From NCBI GenBank assembly GCA_021775005.1, contig JAJFIK010000065.1, positions 1 to 64,000 of the forward strand: a stretch of 64,000 nucleotides of DNA, given 5' to 3'. The notes under the pieces were generated by a model. That model saw only the letters and a list, made by a program, of their open reading frames with translations. It did not search any database and had not been told where the DNA came from. Positions within the stretch are counted from its first letter, which is position 1, and each line of letters begins with the position of its first letter. Both the position numbers and the translations under genes were made by a program. Origin of the DNA: Rhodospirillales bacterium (GTDB lineage Bacteria; Pseudomonadota; Alphaproteobacteria; JAJFIK01). Shown one piece after another: positions 45,723 to 54,870 of the stretch.

Positions 45723-48437
45723 ATGGCGAGTCGGACAAGCCTTATGTCGCGTGTGTTGGCGTTTGCAACAGGCGCTGGCGTAGCCGCCGGACTACTAGGC
45801 GCGACTGTTGCGCAAGCGGCGCAATATCAAGTCGGCGAATTTGAAATTTTTCTCGATACCACGATCAGTGTTGGTGCATCGTTGCGCACCGCTGAGCGGG
45901 AATCCAGATACCTGCCGTCAGGCAATGGCGGCCCGCAAGACACACGGCCGCTGCTAACAGGTCTTTTGTGTGACACACTTACATTCGCTGCCACCAGCGG
46001 TATGACTTGTGCGCCAATGGCATTTGGGGGGGTCTTCGACCCTTTTACCGGATTTGCCACGACAACAGTTCCGGACACAGATTTCAAAGACAATTTTGAC
46101 GGCTCCATCAATACCGATGATGGTCGGCTCAATTGGGATCAGGGCGACCTCATCGCAGGCGCTGCGCGGGTCATTCATGACGTTGAAGTTAATTGGCAGA
46201 ACTTCACGTTTTTCACCCGCTTCAACTATTTCTATGATGCCGTGCTTGATGATGAGAGCTCAGCGGAACGCTCACCGCTTAGCGAGGACGTGCGCAACGA
46301 CATTGGTCGCGGCTTCAACGTCCTTGATGCTTACCTCTCAGTGGATTTCGATATTCCCAACACCGGCATTCCCATTAACCTGCGCCAAGGCTACCAGGTG
46401 ATCAGCTGGGGTGAGAGCACGTTCATTCAAAACGGCATCAACATTATCAGCCCGATTGATGCCAATGCGTTCCGTAGTCCTAGCTCGGAACTTCGTGAAG
46501 CCTTTGTTCCGGTTCACGCCACCTATCTTCAGGCGACCCTGCCGTACAACTTGTCTGTCGAGGCATTTTATCAGTGGGAATGGGAAGCATTTAAGGTTGA
46601 CCCTGGGGGGTCGCCATTCTCCGGCTCCGACGTTATTCGTCCCTTCAGTTCGGGCGGCAGTGGTGGGACCAGTTTTATTGGTGGTTCGCAGAGCGCCGGC
46701 ACGTTCCGCCGGAATTGTGATTTTGGGGCGCCTTCGACAGTGGGCGTGCTGAACGCCATCGGCTTGGGCCTGGGCGCTATTGGGGCACCGGACCCAGCCC
46801 TCATCCCGGATTGCGCCAACCCGGCGGTAGATTTCCGTTATGACATTCCCATCGGCATGAACGAGGCTGTTCGCATCGCCAATGATGACCGCAACATTAT
46901 GCTGCGCACAGCAGATCGTGACGCAGATGACGGCGGCGAATACGGCTTTGCCGTTCGCTATTATGCCGATTGGCTCAACGCGACGGAATTTGGCGCCTAT
47001 TACGTTAACTACCATAGCCGCCTGCCGCTGGCATCCATCCAGCCGTCTGGCAATGCGCCTCGTGTGCATATCAGCACCATTGGTGCAAGCGCCGGTGCCC
47101 TTACGCGTCAGGTGTTGCCTGTCGGGTGTTTGACTGACGCGGCTCTTGGCCTAGCGAGTATTGATGCTGATTTTCTCGAATCTGTCGGTGCGCACCCGAA
47201 CACGTTTGCGGGTGTGGGCTTTATTGGCGGTGGTAACTTCCCGCTCTATGCGTTGACGCCTGCTGGCGGCACCACATATGAGAATTTGCTTGGGGCCTAT
47301 TCCATCACTGGCGCTAATGACCCCAACGGTCTAATGGCGGCTCTGGCCCCCATCGCGGAAGCTATCCTGTTTGCGACGGGTACGACATCATTTGCCACCG
47401 CGGGCGGGCAAGTTGCCCTTGCTCCTGGCGCATTTGTTGCCGCACCGGACTCCATGTTGAAAATCATGCAGATCAACTGTGCTTTGGCTGCCGTGCAGTC
47501 GGGCATCGTCGACTTCTCGTTTGATCCAGGTGCGGAAGGGGGCCTCAGCTCTCTTGCGCCGCAACTGGCAACAGGGGCAGAATTCCTTGGCTTCACCGCA
47601 CAACATCAAATCTTCCTTGAATATCCGGAAGACATCCGCATGTTTGGCATCAGCTTTAACACCACCATCGGCACTTGGGGTGTTCAGGGTGAAGTCACCT
47701 ACCGGGACAATCAGCCGCTGCAGCTTGATACCGATATGCTGACCATTACCTCGGCGTTGCAGCAATGCGCTTTCCCAGCGGGAACTGGTGACTTGGGTTT
47801 CATTTTTGAAAGCCTCGGCAATGCCGTGTCGGCAGGTGCAACGGGTAACTGTAACCCGGCGCAACAATTCACTGGCCTGCCGCGCGCACAAGATGGATAT
47901 GTTCGCGAAGAAGTGTTCACCGGCCAAGTTGGCACGACGGCGACCTATACAGCGTCCAATCCGCTCATTGGCTGGCTTGGTGCTGACTTGGGGATTTTCG
48001 TGACTGAAGTTGGCTTTGTTTACGTCCCGGATGTGCCTGATGAGGGCGATTTCTCGGTGCTGCAACTGGCATCAAACGGCTGTCAGGGCTCCGATCTGCC
48101 ACTGGGGGGGCTTTTGGCCCTCGATGGTCGGCGCGGTTGCCGGGTCACAGACTTCTCCTATGGCTATGTCCTGCTCGGTCGTCTTGATTACAACAACGTG
48201 ATGGGAGCCTTTACGGTTAGCCCCTTGGTGGCATTCTCACACAATGTTGAAGGGTACACACCGTCGCCTTTGGGTAACTATATGGAAGATCGGATGTCTG
48301 CGACCTTCCAACTCGGAGCGTCCTATCAGAATACCTGGCGGGCGAGCGTGGGATATAACACTTTCTTTGGTGCGGGCATCCGCAACAAGGCAAGTGATCG
48401 CGACTTTGCGAGCGTTAATCTCTCATACTCGTTCTAA
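45723..48437 (+). CDS. DUF1302-family outer-membrane barrel protein
   Basis: 904 residues with a signal peptide ending AQAAQ (about residue 38). GAGGAGG lies 10 bases before the ATG; an ATG at 45744 is an alternative. The family region includes FNVLDAYLSVDFDIPNTGIPINLRQGYQVISWGESTFIQNGINIISPID. The C-terminus alternates barrel strands and ends ASVNLSYSF. It is longer than usual, because loops are expanded, and these loops hold pairs of Cys (e.g. NCDFGAP...PDCANP, QCAFPAG...GNCNPAQ, NGCQ...RGCRV), probably disulfides outside the cell. DUF1302 proteins occur with DUF1329, YCF48 and MMPL genes in loci for hydrophobic substrates. Confidence 0.93.
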   Translation: MASRTSLMSRVLAFATGAGVAAGLLGATVAQAAQYQVGEFEIFLDTTISVGASLRTAERESRYLPSGNGGPQDTRPLLTGLLCDTLTFAATSGMTCAPMAFGGVFDPFTGFATTTVPDTDFKDNFDGSINTDDGRLNWDQGDLIAGAARVIHDVEVNWQNFTFFTRFNYFYDAVLDDESSAERSPLSEDVRNDIGRGFNVLDAYLSVDFDIPNTGIPINLRQGYQVISWGESTFIQNGINIISPIDANAFRSPSSELREAFVPVHATYLQATLPYNLSVEAFYQWEWEAFKVDPGGSPFSGSDVIRPFSSGGSGGTSFIGGSQSAGTFRRNCDFGAPSTVGVLNAIGLGLGAIGAPDPALIPDCANPAVDFRYDIPIGMNEAVRIANDDRNIMLRTADRDADDGGEYGFAVRYYADWLNATEFGAYYVNYHSRLPLASIQPSGNAPRVHISTIGASAGALTRQVLPVGCLTDAALGLASIDADFLESVGAHPNTFAGVGFIGGGNFPLYALTPAGGTTYENLLGAYSITGANDPNGLMAALAPIAEAILFATGTTSFATAGGQVALAPGAFVAAPDSMLKIMQINCALAAVQSGIVDFSFDPGAEGGLSSLAPQLATGAEFLGFTAQHQIFLEYPEDIRMFGISFNTTIGTWGVQGEVTYRDNQPLQLDTDMLTITSALQQCAFPAGTGDLGFIFESLGNAVSAGATGNCNPAQQFTGLPRAQDGYVREEVFTGQVGTTATYTASNPLIGWLGADLGIFVTEVGFVYVPDVPDEGDFSVLQLASNGCQGSDLPLGGLLALDGRRGCRVTDFSYGYVLLGRLDYNNVMGAFTVSPLVAFSHNVEGYTPSPLGNYMEDRMSATFQLGASYQNTWRASVGYNTFFGAGIRNKASDRDFASVNLSYSF

Positions 48438-48452
48438 CAGGCGGGGATCACA

Positions 48453-48479
48453 GGAAGCGAACCCATTGCGGGTTCGCTT
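48453..48479 (+). other. Intercistronic hairpin between DUF1302 and DUF1329
   Basis: GAAGCGAACCC and GGGTTCGCTTC pair perfectly over 11 bases with a 5-base loop, 15 bases after the DUF1302 stop. No T-run follows, so partial termination or protection of the upstream mRNA end is more likely than full termination. Confidence 0.6.
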
Positions 48480-48591
48480 CTACCAATCAGTTCTTTGCAG
48501 CGCGGGCCCCAGGACCCATCGCGGCCTACGCAGAGACAGACGGAAGAAGAGAGGGAGCGGCAACGCCCCTCACGTGCGGAGGAAAGTTACG

Positions 48592-49953
48592 ATGCACTTG
48601 AAGACCCTTACAGCCACTGTTCTGGCGTTAGGCTTCGCCTCGACCGGTGCTCTTGCGAGCGTACCGGAAGATGTCGCGGCCCGCATGGGACAAGACCTCA
48701 CACCGATGGGTAGTGAACGTGCCGGCAACGCAGACGGAAGCATTCCCGCTTGGACAGGCGGCATAGATACAGTTCCTAGCAATGTCACCTATGACCCTAG
48801 CCGGCCTTTGGAAAATCCATATGCCGGTGAACAATCAATGTTCACGATCAACGCTGGCAATGCGGACCAGTATGGTGACGCCGTTCTAAACGGTTATCGC
48901 GCCATGATGGATCGCTATGGCACGTTTGAAATGAACGTCTATCCGACCCATCGCTCCTGCGCATATCCAGACTTCGTATACGAAGCCAATGCGCGCAATG
49001 CCCGGGTTGGTACCCTCACGGCAGGTGGCGGCGGTGTTTCCGAAGCCATCATGGGCGCACCTTTCCCAATTCCATCTGCTGGTCTTGAGCAGGTCTGGGA
49101 TCACACCTTGCGCTATCGCTCCTACGCACTGACTCGGCAGTTTGCCGCCGCGCCTGTAACGCCCAGTGGCAACTACGTCATGACCATTGTGCAGGACGAT
49201 GCCTTGCTGATGTGGTCAGACCCTGCAGCGACTCGCGCTGAGGATCTCAACAACATTTCACTCTACTACATTTCGAGCACCATTGCTCCGGCACGTGCTG
49301 CCGGCAGCGTGATCTTGGTGCACGAAACCATCGACCAACAGGCCATGCCGCGACAGGCCTGGCAGTACAGCCCAGGTACACGTCGTGTACGTCGTGCGCC
49401 GAACATTTCCTATGACAACCCCGGCACCAACTCTGATGGCCTTTCGACGGCAGACGCCTTCGACGGCTACAATGGTTCACCGGATCGGTTTGATTGGCGG
49501 ATGGTTGGTAAGCGCGAAGCCTTTATTGCGTTCAACACCTATGATGCGCAATTGGTGCCATATGATGACTTGATTGGTGCTGGCCACTTGAACCCGGATC
49601 ACATTCGCTATGAGCGTCACCGGGTTTGGCAGGTTGAAGCGACGCTGCGCCCCAATACACGGCACGTCTACAGCCGTCGGGTGAAGTACTTTAACGAAGA
49701 CAGCCACGGGCTTGCTCTGGCTGAGCTTTATGACAGCCGTGGTGAGCTGTGGCGGGTGCAGGAATTGCACACGCTGCAATACTACAACGTGCCGCTTTGC
49801 GGTTCGGGCGGTGAAATTGTCTACGACCTTCAAAACGGTCGTTACCTGGCCCTGGCTCTTCGTAACGAAGAACCACCGGTTGACTATTTCGCTGAAGCGT
49901 TGACCCCGGCTCGTTATACGCCGTCAGCAATTCGGATCATGGGTACGCGTTAA
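48592..49953 (+). CDS. DUF1329-family periplasmic protein
   Basis: 453 residues from the ATG at 48592 (GCGGAGGAAAG upstream; the open frame extends back into DUF1302 but has no support). Signal peptide MHLKTLTATVLALGFASTGALA. Family features: LGQDLTPMGSERAGNADGSIPAWTGG-like start (here MGQDLTPMGSERAGN), YPTHRSCAYPDFVYEA, LEQVWDHTLRYRS, QAWQYSPGTRRVRRAPNISYDNPG, RFDWRMVGKREAFIAFN and RRVKYFNEDSHGLALAELYDSRGELWR. It is related in fold to LolA/lipoprotein-sorting proteins, so a lipid or hydrophobic-molecule carrier is likely. It follows DUF1302 in the same transcript. Confidence 0.93.
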   Translation: MHLKTLTATVLALGFASTGALASVPEDVAARMGQDLTPMGSERAGNADGSIPAWTGGIDTVPSNVTYDPSRPLENPYAGEQSMFTINAGNADQYGDAVLNGYRAMMDRYGTFEMNVYPTHRSCAYPDFVYEANARNARVGTLTAGGGGVSEAIMGAPFPIPSAGLEQVWDHTLRYRSYALTRQFAAAPVTPSGNYVMTIVQDDALLMWSDPAATRAEDLNNISLYYISSTIAPARAAGSVILVHETIDQQAMPRQAWQYSPGTRRVRRAPNISYDNPGTNSDGLSTADAFDGYNGSPDRFDWRMVGKREAFIAFNTYDAQLVPYDDLIGAGHLNPDHIRYERHRVWQVEATLRPNTRHVYSRRVKYFNEDSHGLALAELYDSRGELWRVQELHTLQYYNVPLCGSGGEIVYDLQNGRYLALALRNEEPPVDYFAEALTPARYTPSAIRIMGTR

Positions 49954-49981
49954 GTTTCGCGGATCTTGCGAGAATACTGAG

Positions 49982-50016
49982 CCGGGTCTTGCCATATGCG
50001 CGGGACCCGGTTTTTT
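49982..50016 (+). terminator. Intrinsic terminator after DUF1329
   Basis: CCGGGTC and GACCCGG form a 7-bp stem followed by six T at 50011-50016. A second hairpin, AACCCC-TTT-GGGGTT, follows at 50025-50039. It separates the DUF1302-DUF1329 mRNA from YCF48. Confidence 0.85.
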
Positions 50017-50119
50017 CATGATAAAACCCCTTTGGGGTTGTCTCGCCTCTTTGATGAGGCGACATTTAGGGTCGAGGGGAATGGCGCGCTGCCGCGCCGC
50101 ATTCAAGGGATAACGGGTC

Positions 50120-51181
50120 ATGATTGGATCAATTCGGGCGTATGGATTTGCACTGGCATTAGGCATGACGGCAACCGCCGGTCCGGTCGTTGCGGCCAAT
50201 GATGTTGACCTCCCTGAAGACCCAGCCGTCGCATCTCACATGGCACATGAAGCGCTGCTGCTCGGGATAACCCAGGCTGGAGACCGCTTGGTGGCGGTGG
50301 GCGAATATGGCCACGTCGTGCTTTCTGATGATGGCGGGGAAACTTGGGCACAAGCTGCATTTGTCCCCACACGCAAAACACTTACGGCAGTATCGTTTTC
50401 GGATAGTCAAAATGGCTGGGCCGTGGGTCACGACGCGGTCATCATCAACACGTCTGATGGCGGCGTTACTTGGGCGCGACAATACATTGATGTGATGGGC
50501 GAGGAAGATATCGACCCGGTAACTGGCGACGCCCCCCCCGACAATACGCTTTTGACGGTGCACTTTTTTGATGCGGACCACGGCCTGGCATTGGGTGCTT
50601 TTAGTCTTGTGCTTGAAACCTTTGATGGCGGCGCATCCTGGGTCCAGCGTGACCTTAACGTGCCGGTGGACACCTCTGACCCGTATTACTTCCCGGAAGA
50701 ATACCACCTCAATAGTATTTTCATGGGCCCACAAGATACCATCTTTGTGGCCGCTGAATTTGGCACCGTTTATCGCTCACTGGATGGCGGCGAAAATTTT
50801 GAAGAGCTGGTGACCCCTTATGAAGGGTCATATTGGGGCGGGATCACCACCGGCGACAGGGTGTTGGTATTCGGGATGCGCGGTAATCTCTATCGCACGG
50901 AAGACCTCGGCGACACCTGGTATGAAGTGGATAGCGACACGGTACAATCCCTCGGCGGCGGCGCGCTCCTGGATGACGGCACCATTGTGCTCGCCGGGCT
51001 TGGCGGTGCGGTGATCTATTCCACTGATGCCGGCATGTCTTTTACCTCCGTCATACGCCCTGAACGCCGGGGCCACTCCACGGTGGCGCAGGGCAGCGAT
51101 GGCCATGTGGTGGTGGTCGGTGAGGCGGGGGCGGAGCTGATGCCTGCCAGGGCCGCAGATTATTCCGCAGACCTCTACTAA
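50120..51181 (+). CDS. YCF48-like beta-propeller protein
   Basis: 353 residues with a signal peptide (MIGSIRAYGFALALGMTATAGPVVAA). The body repeats BNR/Asp-box units: LSDDGGETWAQA, NTSDGGVTWARQ, ETFDGGASWVQR, RSLDGGENFEE, RTEDLGDTWYEV and YSTDAGMSFTSV, about six blades. This is the propeller of photosystem assembly factor Ycf48, which in non-phototrophs accompanies DUF1302/DUF1329/MMPL genes. Periplasmic or outer surface. The MMPL gene expected next is absent here. Confidence 0.92.
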   Translation: MIGSIRAYGFALALGMTATAGPVVAANDVDLPEDPAVASHMAHEALLLGITQAGDRLVAVGEYGHVVLSDDGGETWAQAAFVPTRKTLTAVSFSDSQNGWAVGHDAVIINTSDGGVTWARQYIDVMGEEDIDPVTGDAPPDNTLLTVHFFDADHGLALGAFSLVLETFDGGASWVQRDLNVPVDTSDPYYFPEEYHLNSIFMGPQDTIFVAAEFGTVYRSLDGGENFEELVTPYEGSYWGGITTGDRVLVFGMRGNLYRTEDLGDTWYEVDSDTVQSLGGGALLDDGTIVLAGLGGAVIYSTDAGMSFTSVIRPERRGHSTVAQGSDGHVVVVGEAGAELMPARAADYSADLY

Positions 51182-51286
51182 GACAGCGCCTTAGTCCTTA
51201 CTACTGGCCGTGGGCCGGACCCCGTTTTCATCATCGCCTATCCGCGCTACGCTGATCTCTGGGCGGAGATGGAAAGGGGGCCGTGC

Positions 51287-52027
51287 ATGTTGGGACGGAT
51301 TATGTTTGCGGGCGGGTCGATACTATTGGCCATTGCTCTTTTTTTCGGGCTCCAGCCTCAGTCGCCCTATCTAAATTATGCACCATTGCCCGAACCAGAG
51401 AGCTATTTTCCGGTTACCCCAGAGGGTGAGGTGAAAGTCTGGTACGCGCGGCGCAATATCGCGCGCATGGGCTTGCTGCTTCAAGCCTTTGAGGAACCAA
51501 CGCTCTATTATACTATTGACGGTGAGGCGGAATGGGCTGTCCGATTTATTTTTGTTTCCCAGCACGGTGACCCGATTGTCGCCAGAGTGCGCCCGACAGA
51601 TGACGGCATTGCCCTTGTGGTCAAGCACGCCGCATTTGATACAGCGGGAAACATGGTTGGCCGGGTGACCGCGCGGGAGCGCCAACTCTCAGCAAGGGAG
51701 GCGACCGCGCTTCAAGATGAGCTGAACGCCCTTTCGTTTTTTGATCTTGCGGGACCCCTGCCGGAAACAGACGGCGTCTCATCGGGTCTTGGCACTGGCG
51801 GCGCGGGCCGCAGTCGCGGTGATCTTTGGGGCATTGAGTGGCGCAGCGGGCCAGAGGACGGCGCGTACCATCTTGTCATACGGGATAGCCGGGTTGACCT
51901 CACAAGGTTCGAAGCCCTTGCCTTAGATCTCTTTGGGCGTGCGGGGCTTGCGCCAACGTTCGCCGCGCACCCTGTCGTGGATTATGACGCGCCAAAAGAT
52001 ACCGCTTCGATTGAGGGTGCAGAATGA
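51287..52027 (+). CDS. Secreted or anchored protein of unknown function
   Basis: 246 residues from the ATG at 51287 (GGAAAGGGGG upstream; an ATG 6 codons earlier overlaps it). One N-terminal helix (about 3-20) followed by PQSPYLNYAPLPEPESYFPVTP. The remainder is mixed alpha/beta with EWAVRFIFVSQHGDPIVARVRPT and a Gly/Ser rich loop GLGTGGAGRSRGDLWGIEW. No family recognised. It overlaps the SDR gene by 4 bases, so both are made together. Confidence 0.65.
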   Translation: MLGRIMFAGGSILLAIALFFGLQPQSPYLNYAPLPEPESYFPVTPEGEVKVWYARRNIARMGLLLQAFEEPTLYYTIDGEAEWAVRFIFVSQHGDPIVARVRPTDDGIALVVKHAAFDTAGNMVGRVTARERQLSAREATALQDELNALSFFDLAGPLPETDGVSSGLGTGGAGRSRGDLWGIEWRSGPEDGAYHLVIRDSRVDLTRFEALALDLFGRAGLAPTFAAHPVVDYDAPKDTASIEGAE

Positions 52028-52797
52028 GCGGTCGGGTCGCGGGTAAATACGCTCTCATCACCGGGGCAGCCCAAGGCCTGGGGGAAGCAATTGCCAAACG
52101 ACTTGCCGCCGAGGGGGCGAAAGTTGCCATCACCGATATCAATAGCGATGGCGCCTCAGCGGTCGCCGCTGCCATAAACGAAGATCATCCTGGCGCTGCA
52201 GTTGCCTTCGGCCATGATGTGACATCGGCAAGCCAATGGCGCGCGGTGTTGAGTGATGCCCACGACGCCATGGGCGGGCTCAACGTACTGGTCAACAACG
52301 CGGGCATCGGCCCTTTTGCCAATGTGGAAGATGTCAGCCTGGAAGAATGGCGCAACGTTCACGCTGTTGACCTTGATGGGGTCTTCATGGGCTGCAAGTT
52401 TGCATTGCCGCTTATGCGCGCCCACGCGCCAGGGTCCATTATCAATATATCCTCCATTGCCGGATTGATCGCGGGCCACAACGTGGCGGCCTATAATTCC
52501 GCCAAGGCGGGAGTTTGGCTGTTCTCGAAGTCTGTGGCGCTACATTGCGCCAAACGCGGCTATGGCATTCGTTGCAACACCGTCCACCCTACATTTATTG
52601 ACACGCCCATTCTCGATGGCTTGAAAGAGGCCATGGGCACCGAGGTTGCGGTGGAAAAACTTGCCAAGCAGGTGCCCCTGGGGTGTTTGGGCGACCCCAA
52701 TGATGTCGCATTCGCAGTGCTCTATTTGGCAAGTGATGAGTCGAAGTTCGTCACAGGATCAGAGATAAAAATCGACGGCGGGATCAGCGCCATGTAG
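52024..52797 (+). CDS. Short-chain dehydrogenase/reductase
   Basis: 257 residues of the classical SDR type: cofactor motif YALITGAAQGLGEAIAKRL (TGxxxGxG), VAITDIN with an Asp after the second strand (NAD preferred), LVNNAGIGPF, ISSIAGL with the catalytic Ser, and AYNSAKAGVWLFSKS (YxxxK). The nearest groups act on cyclic alcohols or steroids, but substrate is not fixed. Coupled to the upstream secreted protein; a short gap separates it from the sorbosone-dehydrogenase-like gene. Confidence 0.92.
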   Translation: MSGRVAGKYALITGAAQGLGEAIAKRLAAEGAKVAITDINSDGASAVAAAINEDHPGAAVAFGHDVTSASQWRAVLSDAHDAMGGLNVLVNNAGIGPFANVEDVSLEEWRNVHAVDLDGVFMGCKFALPLMRAHAPGSIINISSIAGLIAGHNVAAYNSAKAGVWLFSKSVALHCAKRGYGIRCNTVHPTFIDTPILDGLKEAMGTEVAVEKLAKQVPLGCLGDPNDVAFAVLYLASDESKFVTGSEIKIDGGISAM

Positions 52798-52832
52798 TGC
52801 GGCGCGCAGCGCATTTGATTGGGTGTGAGTAG

Positions 52833-54065
52833 ATGAATTTCTTGCGTAAAGCGGCGTTGCTTGTGGCAACCATCAGCTTGATGCCTACGGCGGCGCTGGC
52901 GCAATCAGTGGAATTGCCGGGCGAGCAATTTTTCGTTCGCTTTGACGACTTGCCTCTTCCTGGCACTGGCTCCGGTTCCTTCAATCCCCCTGATGTCGTG
53001 CCGCGACGGGCCATTGATGCGCCGCTTGTGCCGGCGGGGTTTGAGGTCAATTTGTTCGCTGAGGGGCTTTCCCACCCGCGCTGGATGACCGTGGCATCCA
53101 ATGGGGATGTCATCCTGGCGGAAAGTTCAGAAGGCAAGCTCACGCTGCTGCGCGATGCCGATGGCGATGGCGTGGCAGAGCTCATCACCACGCTGGCGCG
53201 CGGCTATCAACGGCCCCATGGGCTTAGCATCCAAAACGGGACTTTATATGTGGCTGACGCGCAGGCCGTTTGGCGTGTGCCTTATGACGATGGCGCGACG
53301 CAGGTGCGCGGGCGGGTGCCCCATACGGCGCGCGGCGCGCTTGGCCCGTCGACCGGTCACTGGACGCGCAATATCATTTTTGCGCCAAACGTAGAGAGCT
53401 TCTTTGTTGCCATCGGCAGCAGGAGAAATCTTGAAATCGAGGCCGAGCCACGCGCGACGGTGCAGCGCTTCGATGCCGATGGGCAAGATCAAATTACTTT
53501 TGCCGGCGGTTTGCGCAATCCCGTTGGCATTGCATTTCACCCAGACACAGACGAGCTCTACGTGGTCGTCAATGAGCGCGATGGCTATGGCGACGATCTT
53601 GTGCCGGATTACCTCACCCGCATACAGCAAGGCGAGTTTTTCGGTTGGCCTTATGCCTATCTTGGTCCCCATGCCGATCCGGACTATGGTGATCGCCGGC
53701 CGGATTTGGTTGAGATCACCACGGTCCCGGATGTTTTGTTCCAAGCCCACTCAGCGCCCCTTGGGCTTGTGTTCTATGATGGCGAACAGTTTCCTGCGGA
53801 CTACAGCGGCGACGCTTTTGTGGCCTTCCATGGATCATGGAATCGGGGAGAGCCCACCGGCTATAAAATTGTTCGTGTGCCCTTTGAAAATGGGCGTCCC
53901 TTGGGCGGCTATGAAAACTTTGCCACCGGATTTTGGCGCGCAGGCGATAGCCGCGCTGAGGTTTATGGCCGCCCCGTAGGCCTGGCCATTGCTGCAGATG
54001 GCAGCCTTTTGGTCGCAGACGATGCCGGGCGCGCCGTGTGGCGTATTTCCTATGTCGGCGAATAG
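52833..54065 (+). CDS. Sorbosone-dehydrogenase-like PQQ-type beta-propeller protein
   Basis: 410 residues with a signal peptide (MNFLRKAALLVATISLMPTAALA). The six-bladed propeller of the GDH/L-sorbosone dehydrogenase group is seen in FEVNLFAEGLSHPRWMTVASNGDVILAES, the Ca-binding-like DADGDGVAEL, YQRPHGLSIQNGTLYVAD, GLRNPVGIAFHPDTDELYVVVNERD and VAFHGSWNRGEPTGYKIV. Such proteins oxidise sugars or alcohols with PQQ in the periplasm; cofactor and substrate are not provable here. Located after the SDR gene. Confidence 0.88.
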   Translation: MNFLRKAALLVATISLMPTAALAQSVELPGEQFFVRFDDLPLPGTGSGSFNPPDVVPRRAIDAPLVPAGFEVNLFAEGLSHPRWMTVASNGDVILAESSEGKLTLLRDADGDGVAELITTLARGYQRPHGLSIQNGTLYVADAQAVWRVPYDDGATQVRGRVPHTARGALGPSTGHWTRNIIFAPNVESFFVAIGSRRNLEIEAEPRATVQRFDADGQDQITFAGGLRNPVGIAFHPDTDELYVVVNERDGYGDDLVPDYLTRIQQGEFFGWPYAYLGPHADPDYGDRRPDLVEITTVPDVLFQAHSAPLGLVFYDGEQFPADYSGDAFVAFHGSWNRGEPTGYKIVRVPFENGRPLGGYENFATGFWRAGDSRAEVYGRPVGLAIAADGSLLVADDAGRAVWRISYVGE

Positions 54066-54071
54066 GGCCGC

Positions 54072-54782
54072 CTAGTTTCCAAAAAGATCACGCACCCGAT
54101 CAACAACGCTGCTATCTAACCCCAGCTGCCGTTCAACTTCGCTGCGTGCCACGGTTTCTGTGACGTGCCGGGTAAAGCGTTCGCCCACTTGCGCCGCTAT
54201 TTCCCCGGCCGTTTCCCCACCGGACGCGCGCCCAAGGTTTGTGAGGGTCAGGGGCGGCAAATCCACATTCACTTGCTCGTTGCCCGCTGTGGCAGTGACT
54301 GAGCCGCCAGTAAAGCGCAATCGATCAATGATGATCTTGGCACCATCGCCGTCGCTGCCGCCAGAGGCACCACCGCCAAGCCCACGTTGGTAGGCCTGAA
54401 TGTTGTCGCGGATGGCATCGATATTCGTGCCCCCTTCGCCGAACTCATAGAGCACTTGCGGGTTATCAATAATCACCTCGGTAAGCGTAATGAGGTCTCC
54501 AGACGAATTATCAGGGTCAATGACAACGCTGATTTGATCGAGTGAGAAAACATCGCCATTGGAAAAGCCTTGGGGGTTGTCGACGGTAAAACCATTGATG
54601 GCCGCGCGGCCTTGGACAATCTCCAAATCCACTGACTGCACCGCGACGGTGGTTCCGGTGGCTTCGGTCCCAACCTTCTCAATGACTCGTTCGACAATTG
54701 ATCCTGCATTCAAGAAAACAAATGCAACGACACCTACAAACGCGAGTACCAGCACAAACAAAATCCCAACAATGGCGCGCAT
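54072..54782 (-). CDS. AsmA-like membrane-anchored periplasmic protein
   Basis: 236 residues. An N-terminal helix (about 4-25) is followed by VGTEATGTTVAVQSVDLEIVQGRAAINGFTVDNPQGF and VVIDPDNSSGDLITLTEVIIDNPQVLYEFG, repeated beta-strand patterns like those at the start of AsmA/TamB-type lipid-transfer proteins. A Gly/Ser linker (GGGASGGSDGDG) lies near residue 135. Only one module is present, so it is a short relative. No operon partner; convergent with the PQQ-type gene. Confidence 0.7.
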   Translation of the reverse strand: MRAIVGILFVLVLAFVGVVAFVFLNAGSIVERVIEKVGTEATGTTVAVQSVDLEIVQGRAAINGFTVDNPQGFSNGDVFSLDQISVVIDPDNSSGDLITLTEVIIDNPQVLYEFGEGGTNIDAIRDNIQAYQRGLGGGASGGSDGDGAKIIIDRLRFTGGSVTATAGNEQVNVDLPPLTLTNLGRASGGETAGEIAAQVGERFTRHVTETVARSEVERQLGLDSSVVDRVRDLFGN

Positions 54783-54870
54783 GAGTCTTTCCTCCTCAAA
54801 TGGAATTTGCAGTGTAGGAGATCATCTGTGTCATCGGAAGGGTCCAGGAAAATCTATCAATTTGAATGAC

